NCBI GenBank assembly: GCA_016794145.1
Contig: JAEUKP010000022.1
Span: 1-64,000, forward strand
DNA: 64,000 bases
Source: Alphaproteobacteria bacterium
GTDB taxonomy: Bacteria > Pseudomonadota > Alphaproteobacteria > Micavibrionales > Micavibrionaceae
Reading direction: 5' to 3'
The translations under genes were made by a program, and so were the position numbers. The stretch's first letter is position 1, and every line of letters starts with the position of its first letter. The notes under the pieces are model-generated. The model was given only the letters and a program-made list of their open reading frames with translations. It was not told the DNA's origin and searched no databases. Shown here in pieces: positions 27,807-35,905 of the stretch.

Positions 27807-28688
27807 ATGAAAGTTGCTGATTTTGAACTATATAAGTCTTTGTTGTACGACAAATCAGGTTTGGTGATTACGCCTGATAAGTCCTATCTTCTTGATTCGC
27901 GTTTAACACCCATTGCCAAAAAATGGAATTATCCCACATTGGATATGATGACATTGCAATTGCGTGCAATTCCAGACCCCAAATTGGTCAAGGATATTGT
28001 CGAGGCAATGACAACAAATGAAACGTCTTTCTTTCGCGATACAAAACCGTTTACGTTGTTTCAAGAAACGATTCTTCCTCATATGATTCAAACAAGGGCG
28101 AACAAGAAGAGCGTTCGGATCTGGTGCGCTGCTTGCTCAAGCGGTCAAGAGCCCTATTCTCTGGCCATGATCCTGAAAGACAAGGAAGCCCAGTTAAAAG
28201 GATGGCGATTTGAAATCGTGGCCACCGATTTGTCCGAGGAAATTTTGGCCCAGGCTAAGAAAGGGATCTATAGCCAATTTGAAGTCCAACGCGGATTGCC
28301 GATTCAATATCTGATGAAACACTTTACACAGGTCGGAGAAACATGGGCGTTGAAAGATGACATCAAATCGATGATCAAATTCTCGACTTTTAATCTCCTT
28401 GAAGATATGTCGCGTATGGGGACATTCGACATCATTTTCTGTCGAAATGTTCTGATTTACTTTGATGAAAAGACAAAAGGCGGCATCCTTGCCCGTATGG
28501 ATAAACAGCTGACATCGGATGGCTTTTTGCTATTGGGTGGTGCGGAAACCGTTCTGGGAATTACCGATAAATTCGTTCCAATGCCTGACAAACGCGGGCT
28601 TTATATCAAAAACCCAGCGCTTCAGCCTTCGGCGCCCCCACCTACCTCTTCCGGTGGATTCACTTCGGGGCTTTTCAAACGCACATAA
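27807..28688 (+). CDS. cheR: Chemotaxis protein methyltransferase CheR
   Basis: An S-adenosylmethionine-dependent enzyme of 293 residues that methylates receptor glutamates. The helical N-terminal domain (residues about 1-75) is followed by the catalytic domain with TNETSFFRDTKPF, RIWCAACSSGQEPYSLAMIL (SAM-binding), ATDLSEEILAQA and DIIFCRNVLIYFDEKTKGGI. There is no TPR or pentapeptide tail; the last 25 residues are Pro/Ser-rich. It closes the che cluster. No cheD or receptor gene is present in the cluster itself. Confidence 0.97.
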   Translation: MKVADFELYKSLLYDKSGLVITPDKSYLLDSRLTPIAKKWNYPTLDMMTLQLRAIPDPKLVKDIVEAMTTNETSFFRDTKPFTLFQETILPHMIQTRANKKSVRIWCAACSSGQEPYSLAMILKDKEAQLKGWRFEIVATDLSEEILAQAKKGIYSQFEVQRGLPIQYLMKHFTQVGETWALKDDIKSMIKFSTFNLLEDMSRMGTFDIIFCRNVLIYFDEKTKGGILARMDKQLTSDGFLLLGGAETVLGITDKFVPMPDKRGLYIKNPALQPSAPPPTSSGGFTSGLFKRT

Positions 28689-28699
28689 TGTGGTAAGAC

Positions 28700-28747
28700 A
28701 TCGGCTTCACCAATTTTTATCTATTTTATACAAAAAGGGAAGCCGAT
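28700..28747 (+). promoter_or_regulatory. Inverted repeat in the purH leader enclosing the ribosome-binding site
   Basis: ATCGGCTTC (28700-28708) and GAAGCCGAT (28739-28747) are perfect 9-bp inverted repeats separated by an AT-rich 30-base loop. The right arm overlaps the Shine-Dalgarno sequence (AAGGGAAG, 28735-28742) and ends one base before the ATG of purH. In the RNA this stem would hide the ribosome-binding site; as DNA it could be an operator. Confidence 0.4.
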
Positions 28748-28748
28748 T

Positions 28749-30335
28749 ATGTCTGTTGTTGCCAAACCCCGTACGACCCCTCGCCCTGACCGCGTTGCTG
28801 TCAAGACCGCGTTGCTGTCCGTCTCTGATAAGGCCGGATTATTGGACTTTGCCAAAGGGTTGGCTGCATCCGGTGTGAAAATTCTCTCGACCGGCGGGAC
28901 CGCCAAAACTCTGCGCGAAGCCGGATTGGATGTCACCGACGTGTCCGACCACACAGGTTTCCCCGAAATTATGGATGGACGGGTTAAAACCCTGCACCCC
29001 AAAATCCATGGCGGCCTGTTGGCGCGCCGCGATGATGCCGACCACCTCTCCGCCATGACCACCCAAGGCATCGAAGGCATTGATCTGTTGGTTGTGAACC
29101 TCTACCCCTTCCGCGAGACCGTGGCGAAAGGCGGAGATTATGATAATTGCGTCGAAAACATCGACATTGGCGGACCTGCCATGTTGCGTGCGGCCGCCAA
29201 AAACCACGATTTTGTGACCGTTGTGACCTCCCCCGATGATTACGCCGACGTGTTAAAAGAAATTGCCGAAGGCGGCACCACCCTCGCCTTGCGCCGCCGT
29301 TTGGCCGCACGCACCTATGCAACCACCGCCTCCTATGACTCGGCGATTTCCGCATGGTTTTCCGGACAATTGGGCGAAACCTTCCCCAAAACCCTCTCGG
29401 TGAGCGCAACGTTGGTGGATACCCTCCGCTATGGCGAAAATCCCCATCAACAAGCCGCGGTTTACAGCGATGGATCCGGTCGTGCCGGTGTTGTGACCGC
29501 CAAACAACTTCAGGGCAAAGAACTGTCCTATAACAACCTGAACGATACCGATGCGGCCTTTGAACTGGTATCGGAATTCGACAGCCCGGCAGTCGCCATT
29601 ATCAAGCACGCAAACCCGTGCGGTGTTGCGTTAGGGTCCGATATGATCTCGGCCTATCATGCGGCGTTGGCCTGCGACCCTGTGTCGGCTTTTGGGGGGA
29701 TTATTGCCCTCAACCGGACGTTGGACGGCCCGACCGCCGCCGAAATCGTCAAGATTTTCTCGGAAGTGATCATTGCTCCGGAAATTTCGGCCGAGGCCCG
29801 TACCATTCTCGCAGACAAGAAAAATGTCCGCGTTCTAGAGACGGGTGGATTGCCGAACTTTGCCGATGCCCGCATGACACTGAAAACCATTTCCGGCGGC
29901 TGGTTGTTGCAAACCGCCGATAACGGCCATATCACCGAAGCCGAATTGCAAGTCGTCACCGACCGCGCTCCGACCGAACAGGAACTCAAAGACCTGCTCT
30001 TTGCCTTCCGTGTCTGCAAACATGTGAAATCAAACGCGATTGTCTACGCCAAAGGCGGGAAAACCGTCGGGATCGGCGCAGGCCAAATGTCCCGAATCGA
30101 TTCCAGCCGAATTGCCGCGTGGAAAGCCAAAGAGGCCGGAACAGAAATTCAAAACTCTGTCGTGGCCTCGGATGCCTTTTTCCCCTTCCCTGACGGATTA
30201 TTGGCGGCCGCCGATGCCGGAGCCACCGCCGTGATTCAACCCGGAGGATCCATCAAGGACAAAGACGTGATTGCCGCCGCCAACGACCGCGGCCTCGCCA
30301 TGGTCCTCACCGGTATGCGCCATTTCAGGCATTAA
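28749..30335 (+). CDS. purH: Bifunctional AICAR transformylase / IMP cyclohydrolase
   Basis: A protein of 528 residues that carries out the last two steps of de novo purine synthesis: formyl transfer to AICAR and ring closure to IMP. The N-terminal MGS-like cyclohydrolase domain shows [35 protein letters not shown] and [18 protein letters not shown]. The transformylase domain shows [13 protein letters not shown], the catalytic-type motif [13 protein letters not shown] and [10 protein letters not shown], then [20 protein letters not shown]. The coding style is clearly more GC-rich than cheR before it and the unknown gene after it. Confidence 0.97.
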   Translation: MSVVAKPRTTPRPDRVAVKTALLSVSDKAGLLDFAKGLAASGVKILSTGGTAKTLREAGLDVTDVSDHTGFPEIMDGRVKTLHPKIHGGLLARRDDADHLSAMTTQGIEGIDLLVVNLYPFRETVAKGGDYDNCVENIDIGGPAMLRAAAKNHDFVTVVTSPDDYADVLKEIAEGGTTLALRRRLAARTYATTASYDSAISAWFSGQLGETFPKTLSVSATLVDTLRYGENPHQQAAVYSDGSGRAGVVTAKQLQGKELSYNNLNDTDAAFELVSEFDSPAVAIIKHANPCGVALGSDMISAYHAALACDPVSAFGGIIALNRTLDGPTAAEIVKIFSEVIIAPEISAEARTILADKKNVRVLETGGLPNFADARMTLKTISGGWLLQTADNGHITEAELQVVTDRAPTEQELKDLLFAFRVCKHVKSNAIVYAKGGKTVGIGAGQMSRIDSSRIAAWKAKEAGTEIQNSVVASDAFFPFPDGLLAAADAGATAVIQPGGSIKDKDVIAAANDRGLAMVLTGMRHFRH

Positions 30336-30341
30336 GAAGAA

Positions 30342-32006
30342 TTAGTCCGGAGCCACTAGCCCTGCAAAAGGGCCTCCCGATATAACCATAGACGCCTGCC
30401 GACTCTTTCTTCTGTCTCCTTCGACAGAAGAAAGCTCGGATTTTACAAATTTAAGAAGACTTTGATCGGAATAGGATTCCTCTTTTAGAGCGTCCGTCAA
30501 AGAAAATTCTTTGGGTTTCTGTTGTTTAATACCATAATCTTTTGAAGCCTTTTCCGGATTTTCTTCCGCGTAGTGTTTCAAGCGGCTCGATAGAGAGGAT
30601 TTTAGGGCATTAAGCGTTTCCGCTCTTTCTTCTGCTGTATATTTTATACCATCTCCGGACACCCCTCCAAACAGAGCCATTGGGCGCATAGAACCAGTCC
30701 CTTGCTGTCCAGCATTTAGTTGAAGTCTTAATACAAAATATTCCTGATCACTCAACGCTTGCTCTTTTAAGGCTTTTTCACAAACCCTCAAACTTGCGAT
30801 CCGAAACTCTGCATTCTGACGTATCGCTTCCTGAACATTCCCAAGACGCACAAGCCCATCGTCCGCGCGCGTCCATTTATCCCATGGCGTATTATCTTTC
30901 TTGAACCCATCCACATCGCCACGTAACAATATTTTCAATCGCCCCCATGCTTGATCCGGAGATTTAAGAGACGGAACATAAATCTGTTTTGTATTTGTCC
31001 CAACATCGTTGGAATACTCCCCCAACACATCATTCAAACGTTCCATCAATTCATGTTTACTCATTGGTTTTTGAGATGTTACAACCTTTGTCAAATTTGC
31101 GGCGAGCTGATGAAGTTCAATATTCGACAATACGCCAGATATTCCCCCACTAACAAGATCATAGGCATCCCCCGCATTGGATAACACACCGACAACTCCA
31201 GCCCCAGCAGAGCCTTTTACAACCAAACCACTGGAGGTTACTTTTTCCATGGCCATAATGACCCCGGATGCTTTGGAAGACACGACAGGAATTTTTGTCA
31301 TGGCACTGATTCCTCCCATAACCATAGCCGGCACCATGGGAGCAAATTGCCATTTGATAAAAGTTCCCGCCGTCTCCTGCCACCGTTTATCAATGTTATT
31401 TTTTGGAGAATCCCAAAGAGCAGAAAACAAGCGACCTGTTTCGGAGAAAGATGTCATTTTTTGGGATGGATCAAGTATTTCAATTTCGCCCTTCTTGTTT
31501 CTCACAAAAACAGCCAACATATTTCTGATTTCAGAAGGATCATCCACCATTTTTCCATTGATTTTAATAGGCCCCGCTGGTTTCCAACCAGCAGCCATAT
31601 ATATATCGTAATCCCCGTGCTGTACTGGTCGGCTTCGCCCGGCAAAATATCCTTCTATTCTATTTTCCAATACAGGCGTGATTTTATGATCACCAGATGC
31701 TCCGCGAAACGCATCCACCAATTTAAACGCTGCCACCCATGTATCCCGAACAGTAGACACCAACGATGCATCAACTTCTGGAGAGACAGCCTCTCGGGCT
31801 TTCCGAACAGCAAGATCTCTCAACCCGGACACTGCTTTATCAAGAAAAATCAAAGGAGACGACGCAACAGTTGTACGACTTGATAGATAAGCTGCCCGCA
31901 CAACCGACCACATGGTTTCATCAGGAGTCGCTAAGCCACCCCCATTAAAATCTTCTTTTAATGGAGAAGCCCGACCATCTTTGGTTTTATCCGTATCTTT
32001 TGTCAC
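30342..32006 (-). CDS. Large protein of unknown function (554 residues)
   Basis: Not recognised. The N terminus is hydrophilic with no signal peptide (MTKDTDKTKDGRASPLKEDF). Residues about 225-250 (FAPMVPAMVMGGISAMTKIP) and 262-300 are hydrophobic and glycine-rich and could insert into or pack against a membrane. The rest is charged and mostly helical, with a Ser/Lys-rich C-terminal region. The gene converges on purH, whose stop lies 6 bp away, and diverges from the 786-residue unknown gene across 229 bp. That spacer holds AT-rich sequence and no recognisable gene. Its AT-rich codon use contrasts with purH. With its two right-hand neighbours it forms a block of three orphans of unknown role. 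Confidence 0.7.
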   Translation of the reverse strand: MTKDTDKTKDGRASPLKEDFNGGGLATPDETMWSVVRAAYLSSRTTVASSPLIFLDKAVSGLRDLAVRKAREAVSPEVDASLVSTVRDTWVAAFKLVDAFRGASGDHKITPVLENRIEGYFAGRSRPVQHGDYDIYMAAGWKPAGPIKINGKMVDDPSEIRNMLAVFVRNKKGEIEILDPSQKMTSFSETGRLFSALWDSPKNNIDKRWQETAGTFIKWQFAPMVPAMVMGGISAMTKIPVVSSKASGVIMAMEKVTSSGLVVKGSAGAGVVGVLSNAGDAYDLVSGGISGVLSNIELHQLAANLTKVVTSQKPMSKHELMERLNDVLGEYSNDVGTNTKQIYVPSLKSPDQAWGRLKILLRGDVDGFKKDNTPWDKWTRADDGLVRLGNVQEAIRQNAEFRIASLRVCEKALKEQALSDQEYFVLRLQLNAGQQGTGSMRPMALFGGVSGDGIKYTAEERAETLNALKSSLSSRLKHYAEENPEKASKDYGIKQQKPKEFSLTDALKEESYSDQSLLKFVKSELSSVEGDRRKSRQASMVISGGPFAGLVAPD

Positions 32007-32235
32007 AGCCCACTCTCATTGTTTCATATTTTACTATGGTGTTTTATGGTCGATTATACAGAATACTTTCTTAAAAAATGGTGACTTTCCCCAAAAATAA
32101 AAAGACGATTTATTACCATAAAATATTTTACTTTTCCAAGAAATTCTGTTAGAGTGAACCCATAATAAAAATAAAATGCGCTCGTTTTGTATCGGGGCTG
32201 TCTAACAAACAAAATATAATGATTGAGGTGTGTGA

Positions 32236-34596
32236 ATGTCTTTAAGATCTGTTGCTTTGCGTCTGCTCCAAGATACCCTAAAAGGTAATGATGCTGAGAA
32301 GCTTCTTGGAAAACTTGGCGACATTGATAACCTCATAACACATGTCCCTAGAAATTCTATACAGAGTGGATTCTCCCAACTCGATCGCAACGTGCGTTTA
32401 GCCATGCTGGATGGTCTTCACGATGTTATTAAACTGGCCAAAACTCCTGAAATAAAGGCAGCTGTTGCCAGAGATTACATGGAAACTTTCCGTAAAAATT
32501 TTTCGGAAGGGCCTGCAGGTCAGCAAGCGTTTAACAAGTTCCAGACTGAATTTGCCACAGAATTGGATAAGCACATGAGATCAACCTCCGTGGAGGTTGC
32601 AAAGCCGAAAGGTTCAGCTCCTAATCCGAAAGGGAAGCCTGACGATCCTAATATGGTGGATGCAGAAATCGTTCCACCTGGTTCAAAAAAACCTTCCTCT
32701 ACCGCTAAGGCAAAACCTATCGATGTAAAACCTGTCGTCCTTAATTTTATTGACGAGATGACTAATCATACCCTGCGAGGGAAAGATTCCAGTGCTATAA
32801 AAAGTGCCTTCAAAGACCTCCGCGCCCTTCTGAGCGAAAACCATCCTGAACTGTTGGTCACAAAACTCGAAACTCCTCGTGAGAACACTTTGAAGCCAGC
32901 TGCAATCATAAAAAATATCCGTGATGGGCGTCCTGTAACACGGGATGAATTAAACAAAGCGGAAACCTTATATATAACACGCGCAGAAAATAAAGTTGCG
33001 GCCGATGTTGCTGCTGCAAGAAAAGCTGAAACTGAGGCTGAAGCTGCAAGAAAAGCCGAGGCCGATGCTGCTGCTGCAAGAAAAGCTGAAACTGAGGCTG
33101 CTGCTGCAAGAAAAGCTGAAACTGAGGCTGCTGCTGCAAGAAAAGCCGAGGCCGATGCTGCTGCTGCAAGAAAAGCTGAAGAAGACCGTCTCCTTGCCGA
33201 GAAGCAGGCTGGAGCTCGGGCGGCTATGATTGGCGATATTAACTCTATTATGACCGAGAATGTCCCAAATCCCGAACAGCTTAAAAGTAAATTTGTAGAA
33301 ATGAGGAAGGTTCTCGGCGAACAGGGCTTGCTCGACTCCTCCCCGCGTTTTACACCGTCCAACATGAATCCGGATGATCTTGCGAAAGCCCTCGCCGAAG
33401 GACGCCAAATTCATGTAGACGATATCTCCAACGTCGAAAGACGCTTGTTGAGTGATATTGACCAAGTCGCCAAGGAAGCAAGTCGAGTAAACGCTGCAGA
33501 AGCGGAAAATATCGCAAAAACAGCAAGAGCTAGGGCCTTACCAGAAAATATTGGTGTATTACATGCCACTGCGACAGCTAAAAAAAGGGTAGAAATAGAA
33601 AATCTCCCAGAAAAATTGGCGGATATAAAACAACACCTCCTTGATGAAGGAAGAATAAGTTCTCATATTCCATACGCTAGCCGGGTAACTACTCCGAATG
33701 ATGTTTTGCAAAAAATTATTGGCGGAGATCCTATCACTGTCGGAGAGTGGGCGCTTTTTGAAACCCACATGAAGACATGGCACAGCAAAATAAATCCTCA
33801 AGAGATTGCATCCCCACCTCAAAACCCACAGGGTTTTATGGGACAAGCGTCCGCTAAGATGTCATTCTTTCAGGGAGCGAGAGATTTCTTGACAGAGCAA
33901 AAACGCGAAAGAAATGCAGAGGCCCATCTTGAAGCCTTTTTTGGAAAAACAGAATATAACAAAACCAAGAGCCTCCTTTCTAGGCACCCCCTTACCACAG
34001 CTGCGACAGTGTCGCTCTCTCTTGGTTTGCTGGTTTGGAACGGACTGGATAGTGAGAAAGATGACTTTGATAATGGCCTTTCGCCAATGCAAAGAATCGG
34101 TTACAATTTCCAAAAAGCACGCATGTCACTAACCCCGACGGGAACTGTATTTGGTGTTAAGTTTGGGGACGATCTTGCAAACGATGTCTTGTCAAATACG
34201 TCGAATGATCCTCTTAAACTGGCACTAAAATCCTCGGTTCGAGCTACGCGCAACGTAGCAATAGATAAGGAAAAAGATCAGGGAGAAAAGGTAGTTGGCC
34301 AAACTCAAGCATCTGCAATGAGTGCTCCCGCTCCTGTCCTTAAAGGCCTGTTCACGCGAAGTGCTGATAGCACGGAAGCGGCCAAAAATATTCCTGAAAC
34401 CATTGATAAAATGGCCGAGGAATTTGATATCAACGACCAAGAGGCGTCCCAGCTCAAAAAGGCTTGGCAATCTGCGGCCCAAAAAACCGACTCATCCGAA
34501 GCCTTCAGAGAGCAAGCACAAAAGATTCTCTCAGAAAGTTCATTACATAGAGCCCCGGAGAACGTTAATCAGCTGGTTCAGCGCCTGGGTATGTGA
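32236..34596 (+). CDS. Large repeat protein of unknown function with three copies of an ~70-85-residue module
   Basis: 786 residues, family not recognised. I see three related modules at about residues 168-255, 331-412 and 451-519. Each has a helix with a KxxFxxxRxxLxE-like pattern, a variable loop, a helix ending in an I/L-x5-G-D/R-P-I/V-T-type turn and a final helix with a conserved Glu (for example IRDGRPVTRDELNKAETLYI, LAEGRQIHVDDISNVERRLL, IIGGDPITVGEWALFETHMK). Between modules 1 and 2, residues 260-317 are six 10-residue AARKAE[TA][ED]A[AE] units, a TolA-like rigid helix. A single hydrophobic stretch (TTAATVSLSLGLLVW) lies at residues about 586-601. The N-terminal 165 residues are helical. 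GAGGTGTG precedes the ATG. It may be a structural or secreted effector-like protein; this is a guess. Confidence 0.75.
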   Translation: MSLRSVALRLLQDTLKGNDAEKLLGKLGDIDNLITHVPRNSIQSGFSQLDRNVRLAMLDGLHDVIKLAKTPEIKAAVARDYMETFRKNFSEGPAGQQAFNKFQTEFATELDKHMRSTSVEVAKPKGSAPNPKGKPDDPNMVDAEIVPPGSKKPSSTAKAKPIDVKPVVLNFIDEMTNHTLRGKDSSAIKSAFKDLRALLSENHPELLVTKLETPRENTLKPAAIIKNIRDGRPVTRDELNKAETLYITRAENKVAADVAAARKAETEAEAARKAEADAAAARKAETEAAAARKAETEAAAARKAEADAAAARKAEEDRLLAEKQAGARAAMIGDINSIMTENVPNPEQLKSKFVEMRKVLGEQGLLDSSPRFTPSNMNPDDLAKALAEGRQIHVDDISNVERRLLSDIDQVAKEASRVNAAEAENIAKTARARALPENIGVLHATATAKKRVEIENLPEKLADIKQHLLDEGRISSHIPYASRVTTPNDVLQKIIGGDPITVGEWALFETHMKTWHSKINPQEIASPPQNPQGFMGQASAKMSFFQGARDFLTEQKRERNAEAHLEAFFGKTEYNKTKSLLSRHPLTTAATVSLSLGLLVWNGLDSEKDDFDNGLSPMQRIGYNFQKARMSLTPTGTVFGVKFGDDLANDVLSNTSNDPLKLALKSSVRATRNVAIDKEKDQGEKVVGQTQASAMSAPAPVLKGLFTRSADSTEAAKNIPETIDKMAEEFDINDQEASQLKKAWQSAAQKTDSSEAFREQAQKILSESSLHRAPENVNQLVQRLGM
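33013..33186 (+). repeat. In-frame 30-bp tandem repeat (six units)
   Basis: Six units of 30 bp, the last shortened, starting GCTGCAAGAAAAGC and encoding AARKAE-type decapeptides. Units alternate between two near-identical forms (ending ACTGAGGCTG or GCCGATGCTG), which indicates recent duplication of one or two units. The encoded stretch is a charged alanine-rich helix. Such arrays change length easily by slippage or recombination. Confidence 0.92.
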
Positions 34597-34710
34597 TCCA
34601 GAGGCTCAGCCGGACGTTAAGTAAAGTTTGACTCTGCGCTATATGATGATGCATAATGTAGCCAAGAATAGGGTTATTCATTTCGTAGAAAAAGAAGAAA
34701 GGTGTGAATT

Positions 34711-35727
34711 ATGGCAATTGACAAGCAACCGAGTGGGTCTCCTACAGATGTACGATCTGAAATGGCCCAAGCCGTTACACAGGCGCAGAATGCTTATAAC
34801 GCAGCCTCTGCTGCCTATAAAGCGAATCCGACACCAGAAAATCTCCAAAAACAACTTGATGCGCTCACAGAGTCAGTTACACTTCGGATACAGCAAGCCG
34901 CAGTAGATGGAAATATTGAGGGAGCAGGCATGCTTGCCAAGCTCGCTCCAGAAATTGTTAAAACCCTCAAAGACGCAAGAGCAAAGGTCCGCATTACTGC
35001 CGCAGACAAGAATGTCGTTTTGCAAGCTGAGCTCTTCCAAAAGCAACGGGATCTTTTGGAAAAGCAAGCGAAGGATGTATTTGACCTCTCGATGAGCGGT
35101 CAAAAGACAACGGTCAGCCTTCTTGGTTTGGTGAAGGGACTTGCCGCTGTGTTTAAACTTTTCGGATATGACACCACCGATCTTATGAAAGCCTGTGACG
35201 ACGGGATCAGGGATGCAAAAATTGCTGCGGGTGATATTGATTACGCTGCGCTCGGGAAAGCAGGGTTGGTTATTGATACCAGGTCAGCAGATAGACAAAT
35301 CGAAGGTGGCGTTGGTGAGATCGTGCCAAGCATCGCACCTGCGGCTCGTCAAGTTGGCAACACGGCTGATAAAATAGTGGGCAATTATCAAGGGGCCCCA
35401 GCACCGCAAAAATCAAAACCAGCAACGACAGACGGAAGTGCGCCGATTGTGGTACCAGCTGATGTGGCTGTTGATGTCATTAAAAAGAATGCCCAAGCAG
35501 CAGGCATCAAAGATCCTAAAAAAATTACTGATACTGTTCACAAAATTGCCGGATCTGATGGGTCTCTTAGCTCAGAAGAAATGATCCGCTTGAATGGCGT
35601 CTTGGTGACGGCGACAGGAGACAGAAAAACAGCAGATGCCTTAACAGTTCAGATTAAGTCCAAAGCTGTTCCTGCAGCAACAGCCCCTGTTGCGAGAGCG
35701 GATGATCCCGCCCCGCGTCCTCACTGA
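34711..35727 (+). CDS. Hypothetical protein with helical N terminus and TerB/EF-hand-like C-terminal motif
   Basis: 338 residues, not recognised. Residues 1-125 are helical and charged with coiled-coil character (QAELFQKQRDLLEKQAKDVF). A hydrophobic segment SLLGLVKGLAAVFKLFGY lies at about residues 131-148. A low-complexity Pro/Lys linker follows, and the last 90 residues contain VHKIAGSDGSLSSEEMIRLN, which faintly recalls the DGxxxxxE turn of TerB or degenerate EF-hand proteins. There is no signal peptide. The ribosome-binding region AAAGGTGTGAATT resembles that of the 786-residue gene 115 bp upstream, and a strong terminator follows, so the two are probably one unit. Confidence 0.7.
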   Translation: MAIDKQPSGSPTDVRSEMAQAVTQAQNAYNAASAAYKANPTPENLQKQLDALTESVTLRIQQAAVDGNIEGAGMLAKLAPEIVKTLKDARAKVRITAADKNVVLQAELFQKQRDLLEKQAKDVFDLSMSGQKTTVSLLGLVKGLAAVFKLFGYDTTDLMKACDDGIRDAKIAAGDIDYAALGKAGLVIDTRSADRQIEGGVGEIVPSIAPAARQVGNTADKIVGNYQGAPAPQKSKPATTDGSAPIVVPADVAVDVIKKNAQAAGIKDPKKITDTVHKIAGSDGSLSSEEMIRLNGVLVTATGDRKTADALTVQIKSKAVPAATAPVARADDPAPRPH

Positions 35728-35732
35728 TAACA

Positions 35733-35759
35733 AAAACCCCCGCTAAATGCGGGGGTTTT
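35733..35759 (+). terminator. Rho-independent terminator after the orphan gene pair
   Basis: The perfect 11-bp stem AAAACCCCCGC / GCGGGGGTTTT with loop TAAAT lies just after the stop codon of the 338-residue protein. It ends in TTTT and isolates the orphan block from lepA. Confidence 0.92.
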
Positions 35760-35809
35760 ATTCTCTAAGTGGATGGTTTTAGGCCTCCCCCCTTCCCTTT
35801 TCCTGACCG

Positions 35810-35869
35810 CTTCCAAAACGATTCCCGAATTTCCCCCAAAATTCCTCCAAGATTCCCCCAAGATTCCCC
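35810..35869. repeat. 11-bp phased C-rich repeats upstream of lepA
   Basis: About five imperfect units of the type ATTCCCCCAAG occur with 9-11 bp spacing. The clearest are 35830-35840, 35841-35851 and 35852-35862. The period is near one DNA helical turn. The array ends about 36 bp before the lepA ATG. It may be a bent or protein-binding leader, or simple slippage. Confidence 0.55.
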
Positions 35870-35905
35870 TTGAAAAACCATTCAGAACTCTTTAAACACA
35901 GCCCT

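Noticed and set aside
32766..33365. Long minus-strand frames opposite the 786-residue protein, rich in Ala/Ser or Gln.
   Set aside because: They mirror the 30-bp tandem repeat on the other strand; the plus frame has the ribosome-binding site and the structured repeats.
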